DNA of 64,000 bases from Fusobacterium varium (GTDB lineage Bacteria; Fusobacteriota; Fusobacteriia; Fusobacteriales; Fusobacteriaceae), in assembly GCA_900637705.1 (NCBI GenBank), contig LR134390.1:620001-684000 (forward strand). The letters are read 5' to 3'. Position 1 is the stretch's first letter. The number at the start of each line of letters is the position of its first letter. This document shows, one piece after another, positions 28,616 to 38,510 of the stretch. The notes under the pieces were generated by a model, which saw nothing but the letters and a program-made list of their open reading frames with translations, did not search any database and was not told where the DNA came from. The position numbers were made by a program, and so were the translations under genes.

Positions 28616-30348
28616 AAATTTCAGACTATATAGTTAAATTTTTAGAAGAAAAAGAAATAAAATATGTATTTGGTTATCAAGGAGGAATGATTACTCACTT
28701 GATAGATTCAATTTCTAAGAGTAATAAAATTAAATTTATTCAAACTTATCATGAACAAAGTGCTGCTTTGGCAGCAGATGGGTATGCAAAAGAAAGTGGA
28801 AATATAGGAGTAGCTATTTCATCAAGTGGTCCAGGAGTTACCAATATGATAACAGGAATAGCAAATTCTTATTTTGATTCTACCCCAGTAATTTTTATTA
28901 CAGGTCAAGTAAATACTTATGACTATAAATATGATAAGCCTATTAGACAACAAGGTTTTCAAGAAATGGATGTGATATCATTAACACAATCTATAACAAA
29001 GTATTCTAAACTTATAGATAAAGCTGAAGAATTACCTAGTGAATTAGAAAAAGCATTTAATATAGCAACTAGTGGAAGAAAAGGACCAGTTATTTTAGAT
29101 ATTCCTATGAATATTCAAAGAGCAGATATAGAAATAAGAATAAAAAATGAAGAAAATATTCTTGTTTCTAATTATTTAAAAAAAGAACTTGAAAATTCTA
29201 TAAAAATATTAAAAAAATCAAAAGCACCAATGTTTTTATTGGGATCAGGCTTTTTAAGTGAGGATGTTAAAGAAACATTTGAAAAAATAATTCATATTAC
29301 GCAAATACCAGTAGTTAATTCATTATTAGGTAAAGGTGGATTTTCAGAAGTTAGAAAAGAACATTTAGGAATGGTTGGAAGTTATGGAAATAGATGTGCA
29401 AATATAGCAGTATTTAATTCAGATTGCCTTATAGCATTAGGAAGTCGTTTAGATAATAGGCAAACAGGTAATCTATTAGAAAATTTTTCTGAAAATAAAA
29501 AGATAATTCAAATTGATATAGATGAAAAGGAACTTGAAAATAATAAATTAAATAACAGAATAAAATTAAATATAACTGTAAAAGAATTTTTAAATTATTT
29601 GGATAAAGAATTAGGCAAATTTAAAATTTCAAAAAAATGGAGTGAATACTTACTGGAAATAAAAAGAAAATATAATCAAAAAGAAGAGATAAAAAATAAT
29701 GTGGAAAATGTTTTCCCTTATGAAGTTATTGATTTAATAAATAAATATTCAAAAGAAAAAGATACAATAGTAGTAGATATTGGACAAAATCAAATGTGGA
29801 GTGCTCAATATATAAAAATTAGAGAAAATCAGAAATGGTTTACTAGTGGTGGACTTGCTCCAATGGGATATTCACTTCCAGCAGCTGTAGGGATAGCATT
29901 TGCTAATGAAAATAAACAAGTTTTTTCATTAATGGGGGATGGAGGTTTTCATATAGCTCTTCAATCGTTATTATTAATTTCTCAATATAATTTGCCTATC
30001 AAAGTAATTGTACTAAATAATGAAGCGTTAGGATTAATAACTCAATTCCAAGAACTCTATTTTAATAATAATATGGTTGGAAGTACTAAAGAAGGAGGAT
30101 ATTTAGTACCTGAAATTAGTAAAATAGCTGAGTCATATGGATTAAAATATTTTAAGATTGAAAAGGAAAACATTAAGGATAAAAAATTAATGGATGAAAT
30201 ATTTAATGAAAGAAATGGAATTGTAGAAGTAAAAATAGAAGGTAAAACAAAAGTATATCCTAAATTAGAGTTTGATAGTTCAATAGAAAATACAAGTCCA
30301 AAACTTTCAAATGAAGAATTAAAAAAAACTGAGTTTACTCTTGATTAA
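28612..30348 (+). CDS. ThDP-dependent enzyme of the acetolactate-synthase family, YerE-like
   Basis: A complete 578-residue three-domain ThDP enzyme: catalytic Glu in IQTYHEQSAALAADGYA, VAISSSGPGVTNMITGIANSYFDSTPVIFITGQ, the central domain, and the ThDP motif SLMGDGGFHIALQSLLLISQYNLPIKVIVLNNEALG. In amino-acid metabolism this family makes acetolactate. Within a CDP-sugar cluster the precedent is YerE, which adds a two-carbon unit from pyruvate to CDP-3,6-dideoxy-4-ketohexose to make yersiniose. Its place after rfbF-rfbG-(rfbH) and an SDR fits that. No ilvN regulatory subunit or branched-chain genes lie nearby. The ATG overlaps the preceding TGA. Confidence 0.85.
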   Translation: MKISDYIVKFLEEKEIKYVFGYQGGMITHLIDSISKSNKIKFIQTYHEQSAALAADGYAKESGNIGVAISSSGPGVTNMITGIANSYFDSTPVIFITGQVNTYDYKYDKPIRQQGFQEMDVISLTQSITKYSKLIDKAEELPSELEKAFNIATSGRKGPVILDIPMNIQRADIEIRIKNEENILVSNYLKKELENSIKILKKSKAPMFLLGSGFLSEDVKETFEKIIHITQIPVVNSLLGKGGFSEVRKEHLGMVGSYGNRCANIAVFNSDCLIALGSRLDNRQTGNLLENFSENKKIIQIDIDEKELENNKLNNRIKLNITVKEFLNYLDKELGKFKISKKWSEYLLEIKRKYNQKEEIKNNVENVFPYEVIDLINKYSKEKDTIVVDIGQNQMWSAQYIKIRENQKWFTSGGLAPMGYSLPAAVGIAFANENKQVFSLMGDGGFHIALQSLLLISQYNLPIKVIVLNNEALGLITQFQELYFNNNMVGSTKEGGYLVPEISKIAESYGLKYFKIEKENIKDKKLMDEIFNERNGIVEVKIEGKTKVYPKLEFDSSIENTSPKLSNEELKKTEFTLD

Positions 30349-30631
30349 GAAAGATAAAATGAAAAAAATAAATTAAAATTAAATATAGTATCTAACTTTT
30401 TTAAAAGGCTTTTCAATACTAATAAGTTTTTTTACACTATATTTAGTGTTTGATCATTAAATTCATTAATTTAAAATTAAAACTAATCTGAAAAAAAGGG
30501 AGAAAAGTATAAAGGTGCAAAAGAACATTATCAAAAGATGTAGTTATCTTTTCTATTAGAGGGATTATATCTTAAGGTTTGGAAGTTGTTTATATAAATA
30601 GAAACAAATTTTTAGTATGGAGGTCAAAATA
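30349..30631. promoter_or_regulatory. Intergenic gap before the phosphoramidate-like module
   Basis: Nearly 280 bp without a gene, very unlike the tight spacing upstream. A short inverted pair (TAAATATAGT near 30380 and ACTATATTTA near 30437) could form a hairpin. A TATAAA near 30592 could be a -10 box, but no good -35 is present. The AGGAGG-like GGAGGTC at 30620-30625 is the ribosome site of the next gene. The gap probably marks the join between two gene modules. Confidence 0.4.
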
Positions 30632-31851
30632 ATGAAATTATTATTTATTTTTTTAGATGCTGTAAGAGGAGATTTGAGTAATCTGAAAAATAATAAAATA
30701 GCTGAAACTGAATTAGAGGTTTTTTTAAAAAAAATAGGTGGGAATTATTATAAAAATGCTTATACTGTGGCTCCAGATACTATAAGATCTTTTGCTACAA
30801 TTAGAAGTGGTATGTATCCTAAAAAAAATGGTTGTACTATAACTTCTACAAGTCATAGTTTGTTTTTAGAAAGTAAGCTAGAATTATTTAATTATTTAAT
30901 AAAAAAAGAATTCAATATATATATATTAACAAATAGATATTTAGAAGAAAGAGAAACTTTTAATAACTTAACAAGAACTAAATTATTTTATGAAATAGAT
31001 AATTTAAAAAAGGAATATAGAGAGGATATCTCTGAAAATAAAGTGTTCTTTATACATTGCTTTGATTATCATGAATCAGCATTATGCGAAAATACAGTTT
31101 TTCAAGAAAAAAAAGCAAGAAATAAAATTGGAAATATAATGAATAACTTAGTTAAAGATATAGAAAAAGAATTTGATAAAGTAATAATATTTTCAGACCA
31201 TGGATTTACATTAGAAGAAGAAGAGAAAAAAGGATATCGTTCTTTAAATTTAGGAAGAACTAATGTTATTTTACAAATAAGAACTAATAAAGAAGAAAGA
31301 AAAAAAATAATAATTAAAGAAGAGTTAGTTTCACTATTAGATATTTTTCCAACTATTGTGTCTTGGTTTGAGAGTGAAGCTAAATATAAATTTGATGGAA
31401 CATCACTTGATAAAAAATACGAAAAAACTTTATATATAGAAGATGGATTTACTGATTTTTCTGGAAAAATAAATAATATATTTACATGTACTGAAATGTA
31501 CAGAATAAAAATTATAAATAAAGAGTATGAAAAGAATTTAATTTAAAAGAATTGAATGATTTAAGATTAAAAAATAGAAATTTTTATGATGAAATAGAGA
31601 GTAAAGTTTGTCATTTGAAAATAGCTATTCAACTATATAATATTTATTTACAAAAATATAAATATAGAAAATTTTCTATTTCTAATAATGAGGTAGAGGA
31701 TAATACTATTAAGAGATATGATTGTAATGGAAATGCTATATACTATATTGATGGAAGTAAAATAGAAAAAAAAGATTATTATGGGAAGATTAGTTACAAA
31801 AGACAGTGTAAATTAAATATGGTTGAAATTAAAAAGATAAAAAAAATATGA
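30632..31851 (+). CDS. Alkaline-phosphatase/sulfatase superfamily protein, possible phospho-group transferase
   Basis: The N-terminus KLLFIFLDAVRGD carries the metal-binding Asp of the sulfatase/phosphoglycerol-transferase superfamily; TVAPDTIRSFATIRSGMYPKKNG is the nucleophile region with Thr/Ser candidates; VFFIHCFDYHES and KVIIFSDHGFTLEEEEKKGYRS hold the second metal site. No membrane segments are evident. The frame shifts near 31546; continuing one frame over (ELNDLRLKNRNFYDEIESK) extends it to 31851, about 406 residues. Enzymes of this fold transfer phosphoethanolamine or phosphoglycerol onto glycans, and its position right before the glutamine-kinase gene makes it a candidate phosphoramidate transferase. 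That role is inferred. Confidence 0.7.
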
Positions 31852-31941
31852 AAATTGAGATAAAAATTTAATAAAAATAATTTTGCTATACTTATGTTTA
31901 CTTAATTTTTATATTAAATTAAGAAATAAATGGAGAAATAA

Positions 31942-34729
31942 ATGTGGAAAATGAAAATATCATATAGTTTTGGAATAATAGATTTCTTACATTTTGGACA
32001 TATACAGATGTTAAAGAAAGCAAAAATAACTTCTGATTATCATATTTTTGGTATTGTAGATGAGGAATCAGCTAAGGAATGGATAGGAGTTCTAATATCT
32101 TCTTTTGAAGAAAGAAAAAAAGTACTAGAAGGAATAAAATATATAGATGAAGTTATTTTACAAATTGGAATGAATCCGACTAAAAACTTATTAAGTCTAC
32201 ATGAAAAATATCCAAATGGTGAAATAGAAATATATTGTGATGAAAAATCAGCTGTTACAATTCCAGAAGAATTTTTGAAAAAGATAAATGGAAAATTAAA
32301 CATTGTAGAATATTATGAAAAAATGGCTCCTGAAAACATAGCAGAAGCTTTAAAAAATAAAGAAAAAAAACAGAAAAAATATGGAAATATAATATCAACA
32401 AAAGCTAATACTTTGCTAGCTTTGAAGTCTAGATTAAAGTTATCAAGAATAGAAGATATATATATTGTTACTGAAGAAGAATATATTAAAAATAATTTAA
32501 AAATATTAAAAGAAATTTCCCAAAATATAGTGGGAAAAAAATAGTAGTAAGAAGTTCATGTTCAAATGAGGATAACTATAGATCTTCTAATGCAGGGCAT
32601 TATGATAGTTTTTTAAATATCAATTCTAATAATATGGAAGAAATAAAAAAAGCTGTAGAAAATGTTTTTGAATCATATAAAAAAGATATAGAAAATATAG
32701 ATAAAGAACAAGTATTAATTCAAGCGCAGACAGAAAATGTAATGATAAGTGGAGTAATTTTTACAAGAGATATAAATTATAACAGGCCATTTTATCTGAT
32801 AAATTATGATGATAATGGTTCTACAGATTCAGTAACAAGTGGAAGTGGAGGAAAATCTCTTTATATATCTTACGATTCAAAAAAAGAAGAATTACCTGAA
32901 ATATGGAAGAGATTGATAGAATCGGTAAAGGAAATACAAAATCTATTAAAAGGATTAGTTTTAGATATTGAATTTGCAGTAAATGATAAAGAGGAAGTTA
33001 TAATATTTCAAGTAAGGCCATTAGCAGCTAACTATAAATTTAAAGATAATTTAGATGATGATGAAAAGTTTTTTGAGTTGAAAAATAAGAATAGAAATAA
33101 GTATTTAACTTTAGAAAATATGTTTGAAGAAAATAACATAATATTATCTGATATGGCTTTTTGGAATCCTTCAGAAATAATAGGGTCAAATTCTAAACCA
33201 TTGGATTATTCATTATATAGAGAAATAATAACAAGTAGTTCATGGAATAAAGGACTTGTACCATTAGGATATAAGGAAGCAGACAAAGATTTAATGCATA
33301 AATTAGGTAATAAACCATATATTTCTGTAGATGATTCTTTTTATTCTTTGATTCCAAATCAAATAAGTGAAAATATTTCAAAGAAGTTGGTGGAATTTTA
33401 TAAAGAAAAATTAAAAAAGAACTTAAAATTGCATGACAAAATAGAATTTGAAATAGTTCTTAGCTGCTATGACTTTAATACTGAAAATTCTTTGAACGAA
33501 TTATTAAAAAATGGTTTTTCTAATAGAGAAATACTAGAAATAAAAGGAGCGCTATTTAATCTAACTAAAGAAAGTATGAATAACTATTTTAAGATTTTAA
33601 AAAAGGATTTAAAAGATTTAGATGAGTTAAAAAAAGTAAGAGAAAAAATAGAAAATAAATTAGAAAAGAAAGACTATATTTTCTATATAGAGAGTATAAA
33701 AGAACTACTTGATAGCTTAAATAATTATGGAACTCCTCATTTTTCAAGGCAGGCAAGATATGCTTTCATTGCTAAATCTATATGTAAGTCATTGATAGAT
33801 AATAGATATGCTTCTGAAGAAGAAATAGAAGAGTTTATGTTATCAATAAGGACAATAGCTACAGAATTTAAAGAAGATTTTGACTTATATTTAAATGGTG
33901 AGTTATCTAGAAAAGAATTTGATAGTAAATATGGCCATTTAAGATCAGGTACTTATGACATAAGAACTGATAGATATGATAAATTAGAATTTAATATTTC
34001 TAAAAAAGAGATTCAAAAGAAAAGTTATAAAGAAGAAAAAATAGTAGATTTTAGTTTTAAAAATAAATTAAAAGATTTAAATTTTGAAATAGAACCAGAA
34101 GAATTTATTGAAATCTTAAGAAAATGCATAGAAAATAGGGAATATTTTAAATATGAATTTACCAAATCTCTAAGTCTAGTTATAGAAATAATAATTTTAT
34201 TAGGTAAAGCTCTTGAAATACCAAGAAATAGTTTATCATATTTAGAAATAAATGATATCTATTCTATAGAGCTTTATAATAAAAAGAAGAAGCAAAAGAA
34301 TTTGCCGAATTGATAATGGCTGAGAGAAAGAATAGATATGATTTAAACAGCAAGTTAATTTTTCCAGAGGTAATAACTAAAGATAAAGATTTAGATTTTA
34401 TAGAAATATCAGAATCAAAACCTAATTTTGTTACAAATAAAAAATTAAGTGGAGAAATAGTTCTATTAGAAGAAGATATAAATCAAGATATTTCAGGAAA
34501 AATAGTTGTAATATCAAAGGCAGATCCTGGTTTTGATTGGATATTTGCTAAAAATATAAGTGGACTTATAACAAAATATGGTGGAGTGGCATCTCATATG
34601 TCAATAAGATGTGCTGAATTTGGAATTCCAGCAGCCATTGGATGTGGAGATAAAATATATGATTTTATTTGTAGTTGTCAAAAAATAGTTTTAGATTGTA
34701 GAAATGAGAGAATATATGATGAGATATAA
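31942..34729 (+). CDS. Cytidylyltransferase-like domain fused to an L-glutamine kinase-like (PEP-synthase family) protein
   Basis: Joining frames (A-run shifts near 32536 and 34290) gives about 929 residues. Residues 1-140 form a TagD-type nucleotidyltransferase with SYSFGIIDFLHFGHIQMLKKAK (HxGH as HFGH). Then an ATP-binding PPDK/PEP-synthase domain starts at KYGNIISTKANTLLAL and has VVRSSCSNEDNYRSSNAG, VLIQAQTENVMISGVIFTRD, TSGSGGKSLYIS and VLDIEFAVNDKEEVIIFQVRPLA. The C-terminal swivelling domain keeps the phospho-histidine motif LITKYGGVASHMSIRCAEFGIPAAIG. In Campylobacter Cj1418 this architecture is L-glutamine kinase, making the P-N bond of the capsule phosphoramidate. The N-terminal fusion is unusual. 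ATG 31942 follows GGAG by 7 nt. Confidence 0.75.
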
Positions 34730-35373
34730 AGCGCTGATAACACAAAGAGAAGAAATAGATTCTTATGGAACTTTAATAGATAAGATGGAATCAAACTATA
34801 TAAATTATTTTGAAGAGTTAAATATTGATTTAAGAGTAGTATCTAATTTTCAAAAAATATTGTAAAGGATATAAAAAATGAAAATATGGATTTAATAATT
34901 TTTACTGGTGGAGGAACTGTTGCCACTGAATATTTATTAACTCCAACTAACGAATTTATTCAAAAAAATAGGGACAAAATGGAGAAAGAATTATTTGAAT
35001 ATGGAATAGAAAATAACATTCCTATTTTAGGTATATGTAGAGGTATGCAGTATATAAATGGACTATTAGGAGGAAAAATTTCAAAGTTATCACAGGAAAG
35101 AAAAATAGCTTTAGATCATGAAGTAACTTTTTTTGATGAAATTATAAAAGTGAACAACTATCATAATGATGGAATATATTTAAAAATTTAGCAAAAGAAT
35201 TGGATATTATATCAAAAGGTAAGGATTATAACATAGTAGAGGCTTTTTATTTCAAAAATAAAAAAATATTAGGTATACAATGGCATCCAGAAAGAAAATT
35301 TGAAGATATTAAAGGATATTTAAAAACAAGAGAATTAATAGAAAAGTTCATAAAAACAGGGGGAATTATTTAA
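34716..35373 (+). CDS. Class I glutamine-amidotransferase-like hydrolase (peptidase C26), Cj1417-like
   Basis: In the Campylobacter pathway Cj1417 releases glutamate from gamma-glutamyl-CDP-amidate. Two A-run shifts (near 34855 and 35187) split the frame; joined length is about 218. Visible: RYKALITQREEIDSYG, a substrate segment MDLIIFTGGGTVA, the nucleophile elbow ILGICRGMQYINGLLGG (Cys), DHEVTF, and the His-Glu pair in ILGIQWHPERKF. No synthase domain is attached, so it is a free-standing hydrolase. The start overlaps the kinase gene's 3' end and the TAA abuts the ATG of the next gene, so the three genes are translationally linked. Confidence 0.78.
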
Positions 35374-36159
35374 ATGAAAGTAATTATTTTAGCTGCTGGA
35401 GAAGGAACAAGATTAAAAAAATATACACAAAATCTACCAAAAGGAATGCTTGAATTTAAAGGAAAAACAATAATTGAAAGACAAATAGAAATCTTTAGAG
35501 AATGTGGGCTGGAAGATATAATAATAGTAAAAGGATTTGCAGAAGAAACAATAAACTATGAAGGAATAAAATACTATATAAACAAGAAATATCATGAAAC
35601 TAATATGGTAGAAACTTTAATGGAAGCTAAAGAAGAATTTAATGATGACATAATTGTAAGTTATTCAGATATTCTATTTGATAAAGAACTAGTGGAAAAA
35701 ATGAAAAATAACAATGCAAAATTTTCTGTTGCAGTAGATATGAACTGGAAGGAATATTGGCAGGAAAGATATGGAAAAGTAGATTTTGATACTGAAAGTT
35801 TAAAACTTGATACTAATGGTAATATAATTTCTTTAGGAAAAGAAAATCCTAAACTAGAAGATATAGATGCTAGATATATAGGACTTTTAAAATTTTCAAA
35901 AGAAGGATTAGAAAAAATAGTAGAAATATTAGAGAGAGATTATAAAAACTATGAAGACAGGCCATGGAAACAATCAGGAAAAACAATAAGAAAAGCATAT
36001 ATGACAGATTTGATTCAAGCATTGATAGAGTCAAATGAAGAAATAAAAGCAGAAAAATTTAATAATGGATGGGTAGAGTTTGATACAAATGAAGATTATG
36101 AAAAAGCACTAGAATGGAGTAATAGTCATAAAATAAATAAGTTTTTAAAAAATATATAG
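35374..36159 (+). CDS. Nucleotidyltransferase, CTP:phosphoglutamine cytidylyltransferase-like (Cj1416-like)
   Basis: A complete 261-residue NTP-transferase: VIILAAGEGTRLKKYTQNLPKGMLEFKGKTIIERQ, ETNMVETLMEAKEEF, the metal site IIVSYSDILFDKELVEKM, VAVDMNWKEYWQERYG, and a C-terminal WVEFDTNEDYEKAL. The family includes LicC-type choline-phosphate cytidylyltransferases; Cj1416 of Campylobacter, which couples CTP to glutamine phosphate, is in the same group. The order kinase, hydrolase, cytidylyltransferase mirrors Cj1418-Cj1417-Cj1416, which is my main reason for this call. LicC-like activity is the alternative, but there is no licA/B/D here. Confidence 0.78.
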   Translation: MKVIILAAGEGTRLKKYTQNLPKGMLEFKGKTIIERQIEIFRECGLEDIIIVKGFAEETINYEGIKYYINKKYHETNMVETLMEAKEEFNDDIIVSYSDILFDKELVEKMKNNNAKFSVAVDMNWKEYWQERYGKVDFDTESLKLDTNGNIISLGKENPKLEDIDARYIGLLKFSKEGLEKIVEILERDYKNYEDRPWKQSGKTIRKAYMTDLIQALIESNEEIKAEKFNNGWVEFDTNEDYEKALEWSNSHKINKFLKNI

Positions 36160-36170
36160 TGGAGAACAGC

Positions 36171-37884
36171 ATGTTTAAAAAAATAAAAAAACTTTTTTCA
36201 AAGAAGAAATAAAAAAACTATTAGGAATAACAGTTTTTTCAATAATAATTTCTTTAAGTGAAGTAGTAGGGCTATCAACAATAGTTCCTTTTATGGCAAT
36301 GGTAACTAATCAGAATATAATATTTGAGAATAGGTATTTAAAATTAATATATAATTTTTTTAACTTTGAAAGTACTAAGAATTTTATATTTTATTTTGGA
36401 ATAACAATAGTAATAATATTTCTAATAAAAAATATTTTAAATATATTCTTCAATTATGTATTAGTCTCTTTTACAAGAAATAATTATTATAAATTTACAA
36501 ATAGATTGATGAATAATTATTTGAAATATCCATATCAAAATTTTGTGAAAAAAAATTCTAATGATCTTATGAAAAATATAACAACAGAAACAAATATGCT
36601 TGTTAATTTAATTCAAAGTTTATTAATGTTAATTAGTGAAATATGTATAGCATTTTTTATATATTTAGTAATGCTATATGTTGATTTAAAAATAACTTTG
36701 TTTGTTACAGTATTTATGGGAGCAAATATACTTCTTATAAAATATCTAATCTTAAATAAAACAAAAAATGGGGTGTAGAGAGAAGTAAAGCTATAGAAGA
36801 ATATTATCAAATAATAGGGTCAACGTTTGGGAATTATAAGTTTATAAAATTACAATCAAATGATGAAAAAATAATGAATAATTTTCAAAATTCTTGTAAT
36901 AAATATATAAAAGTTGATAAAAAATATATGTCATCTCAACCAGTACCAAGATTAATATTAGAGTTTTTAGGATTTTCAATAGTGGTAGTGTTAATAATAT
37001 TTTCTGTAATGATATATGATGAAAATGGACTAGCTAAAATAATGCCAATAATATCAATATTTTTTATAGGATTATATAGAATACTACCATCAGTTAATAG
37101 AATCATTAATAATTATCAAACAATTCTTTTTTATAGGAAATCTTTAGATACTGTAGTTGATGAATTAGAAAGTGAAATTGAAAATATTGAAAATAATTCT
37201 ATCGAATTTAATAAAAAAATAGAATTAAAAGATATATGTTTTGAATTTGAAAAAGGAAAAGAAGTTCTAAAAAATATAAATCTAAATATTTTTAAGGGAG
37301 AAAAGGTAGCATTTGTAGGAGAATCAGGTTCTGGAAAAACAACACTTGTAGATTTGATTACGGGGTTATATAAACCTAAAAATGGAAATGTATATTTAGA
37401 TGATATTAAATTAGAAGATAAAAATATTGGATATTGGAGACAAAGTATAGGATATATCCCACAAGAAGTATATCTTTTTGATGGAACAATAGCTGATAAT
37501 GTTGTATTTAATAGAGAATATAATGAAGAAAGATTAATAGAATCATTAAAAAAAGCAAGAATATGGGAATTTTTAAAGAAGAAAGAAGGAATAAAAACAA
37601 TAGTAGGAGATAGAGGAATAATACTTTCTGGAGGGCAGAAGCAGAGGATAGCAATAGCTAGAGCTCTTTATGACAACCCAGAAGTATTAGTACTAGATGA
37701 AGCAACATCAGCCTTAGATAATGAAACCGAAGAAGAGATAATGAAAGAAATCTATAATGTATCAAAAGATAGAACTTTGATTATAGTAGCTCATAGACTT
37801 ACAACATTAAAAGATTGTGACAGGATATTTGTTATAAATAATGGAGAAGTAGAAAGAATGGTAAAATCAGTAGATGAATTATAG
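36171..37884 (+). CDS. ABC transporter, flippase-like (MsbA/PglK type), copy 2
   Basis: A fused transmembrane and ATPase half-transporter that would flip lipid-linked oligosaccharide across the inner membrane, as PglK does. N-terminus MFKKIKKLFSKK, then hydrophobic segments (LGITVFSIIISLSEVVGL, FILYFGITIVIIFLIKNIL, SLLMLISEICIAFFIYLVML, LEFLGFSIVVVLIIFSVMIY), and an ATPase with GESGSGKTTLV, YIPQEVYLFDG, LSGGQKQRIAIA, VLVLDEATSALDNETE and IIVAHRL. Two single-base breaks (near 36205 and in the A run at 36763-36768) match the homopolymer error pattern. Unlike copy 1 it has no nonsense codon or internal deletion, so it is probably the working copy, about 571 residues. Confidence 0.85.
36218..37884 (+). 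repeat. Long direct repeat, copy 2 (ABC transporter gene)
   Basis: Counterpart of 21383-23027 in the same orientation. The alignment begins at the shared CTATTAGGAATAACAG and runs to the stop codon. Copy 2 keeps 24 bases (36562-36586 region, encoding NDLMKNIT) that are lost in copy 1. Confidence 0.85.
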
Positions 37885-37896
37885 AAAGGAAATAAA

Positions 37897-38208
37897 ATGA
37901 CAGAAAAAGAGTTTTTAACCTTATACAAGGAAAGAAGGAATCTAAAAAGCATAAGAGAAGCAAAAGAAAGATTAGATTCTTTCTGGAAAGCTCTTTTTGA
38001 TGTTTTAGAAGAAGAAGATAAAGTAATAATAAAAGACTGGGGAATATTTGAAAAGAAAGAAGTAAAACCTAGAAAAATATTAAATCTGGCAACTAGGAAA
38101 ATGATGATGACAGAAGAAAAGAAGGTTATTAAGTTTAAACCTAGAATGAAAATGATAGATAAAGTAAATGAGCTCAATACTCTCATAGAGGAGGAATATG
38201 AACACTAG
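37897..38208 (+). CDS. HU/IHF-like DNA-binding protein
   Basis: A 103-residue protein with the HU pattern: MTEKEFLTLYKERRNLKSIREAKERLDSFWKALFDVLEEEDKVIIKDWGIFEKKEVKPRKI, then a Lys-rich arm and VIKFKPRMKMIDKV in place of the usual PxFKPGKALKxxV. The GxGxF turn is DWGIF. It is more divergent than a housekeeping HU. It starts 12 bases after the ABC gene with an AAAGGA site and overlaps the next HU-like gene by 11 bases. It may affect local DNA architecture or recombination; that is inference. Confidence 0.7.
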   Translation: MTEKEFLTLYKERRNLKSIREAKERLDSFWKALFDVLEEEDKVIIKDWGIFEKKEVKPRKILNLATRKMMMTEEKKVIKFKPRMKMIDKVNELNTLIEEEYEH

Positions 38209-38479
38209 AGAATTTGTATCATATTACAAAAGATTGAGAAAAGAACAAGATGAAACAATAGAATATGAAGAAGCAAGAGAGGAAAGAGAAGAGATATTTA
38301 ACCTTATAGCAGAAGTAATAGCTATGGATGAAGAGGTAAAATTTAAAAATAAGGGAACATTTTCACTTTTAAAAAGAAAAAAGAGAAGGATAGGAAGTCC
38401 AACATCAAATGAAGTGAGGGAAATAATCCCTAAAAAAACAATAAAATTTGTACAATCAAAAGTATTGGAAATAAATTAA
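38198..38479 (+). CDS. Second, divergent HU-like protein
   Basis: A 93-residue protein with the same plan as its upstream neighbour: MNTREFVSYYKRLRKEQDETI, a helical EEREEIFNLIAEVIAMDEEVKFKNKGTFSLLKRKKRRIGSPT, and a closing KKTIKFVQSKVL. The NKGTF turn matches the HU GxGTF beta hairpin and RKKRRIGSPT the start of the DNA-binding arm. The SD (AGAGGAGG) lies inside the end of the previous gene, so the two are coupled and may form a heterodimer like HU alpha/beta or IHF. Confidence 0.6.
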   Translation: MNTREFVSYYKRLRKEQDETIEYEEAREEREEIFNLIAEVIAMDEEVKFKNKGTFSLLKRKKRRIGSPTSNEVREIIPKKTIKFVQSKVLEIN

Positions 38480-38510
38480 AAGACAATTATAAGAAATTTT
38501 TGGAGAAAAG

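Noticed and set aside
28612-30348. ThDP gene as ilvB for branched-chain amino acid synthesis
   Set aside because: No ilvN, ilvC or ilvD nearby, and it is embedded and coupled within CDP-sugar genes; the YerE-like role fits the context better, though sequence alone does not exclude ilvB.
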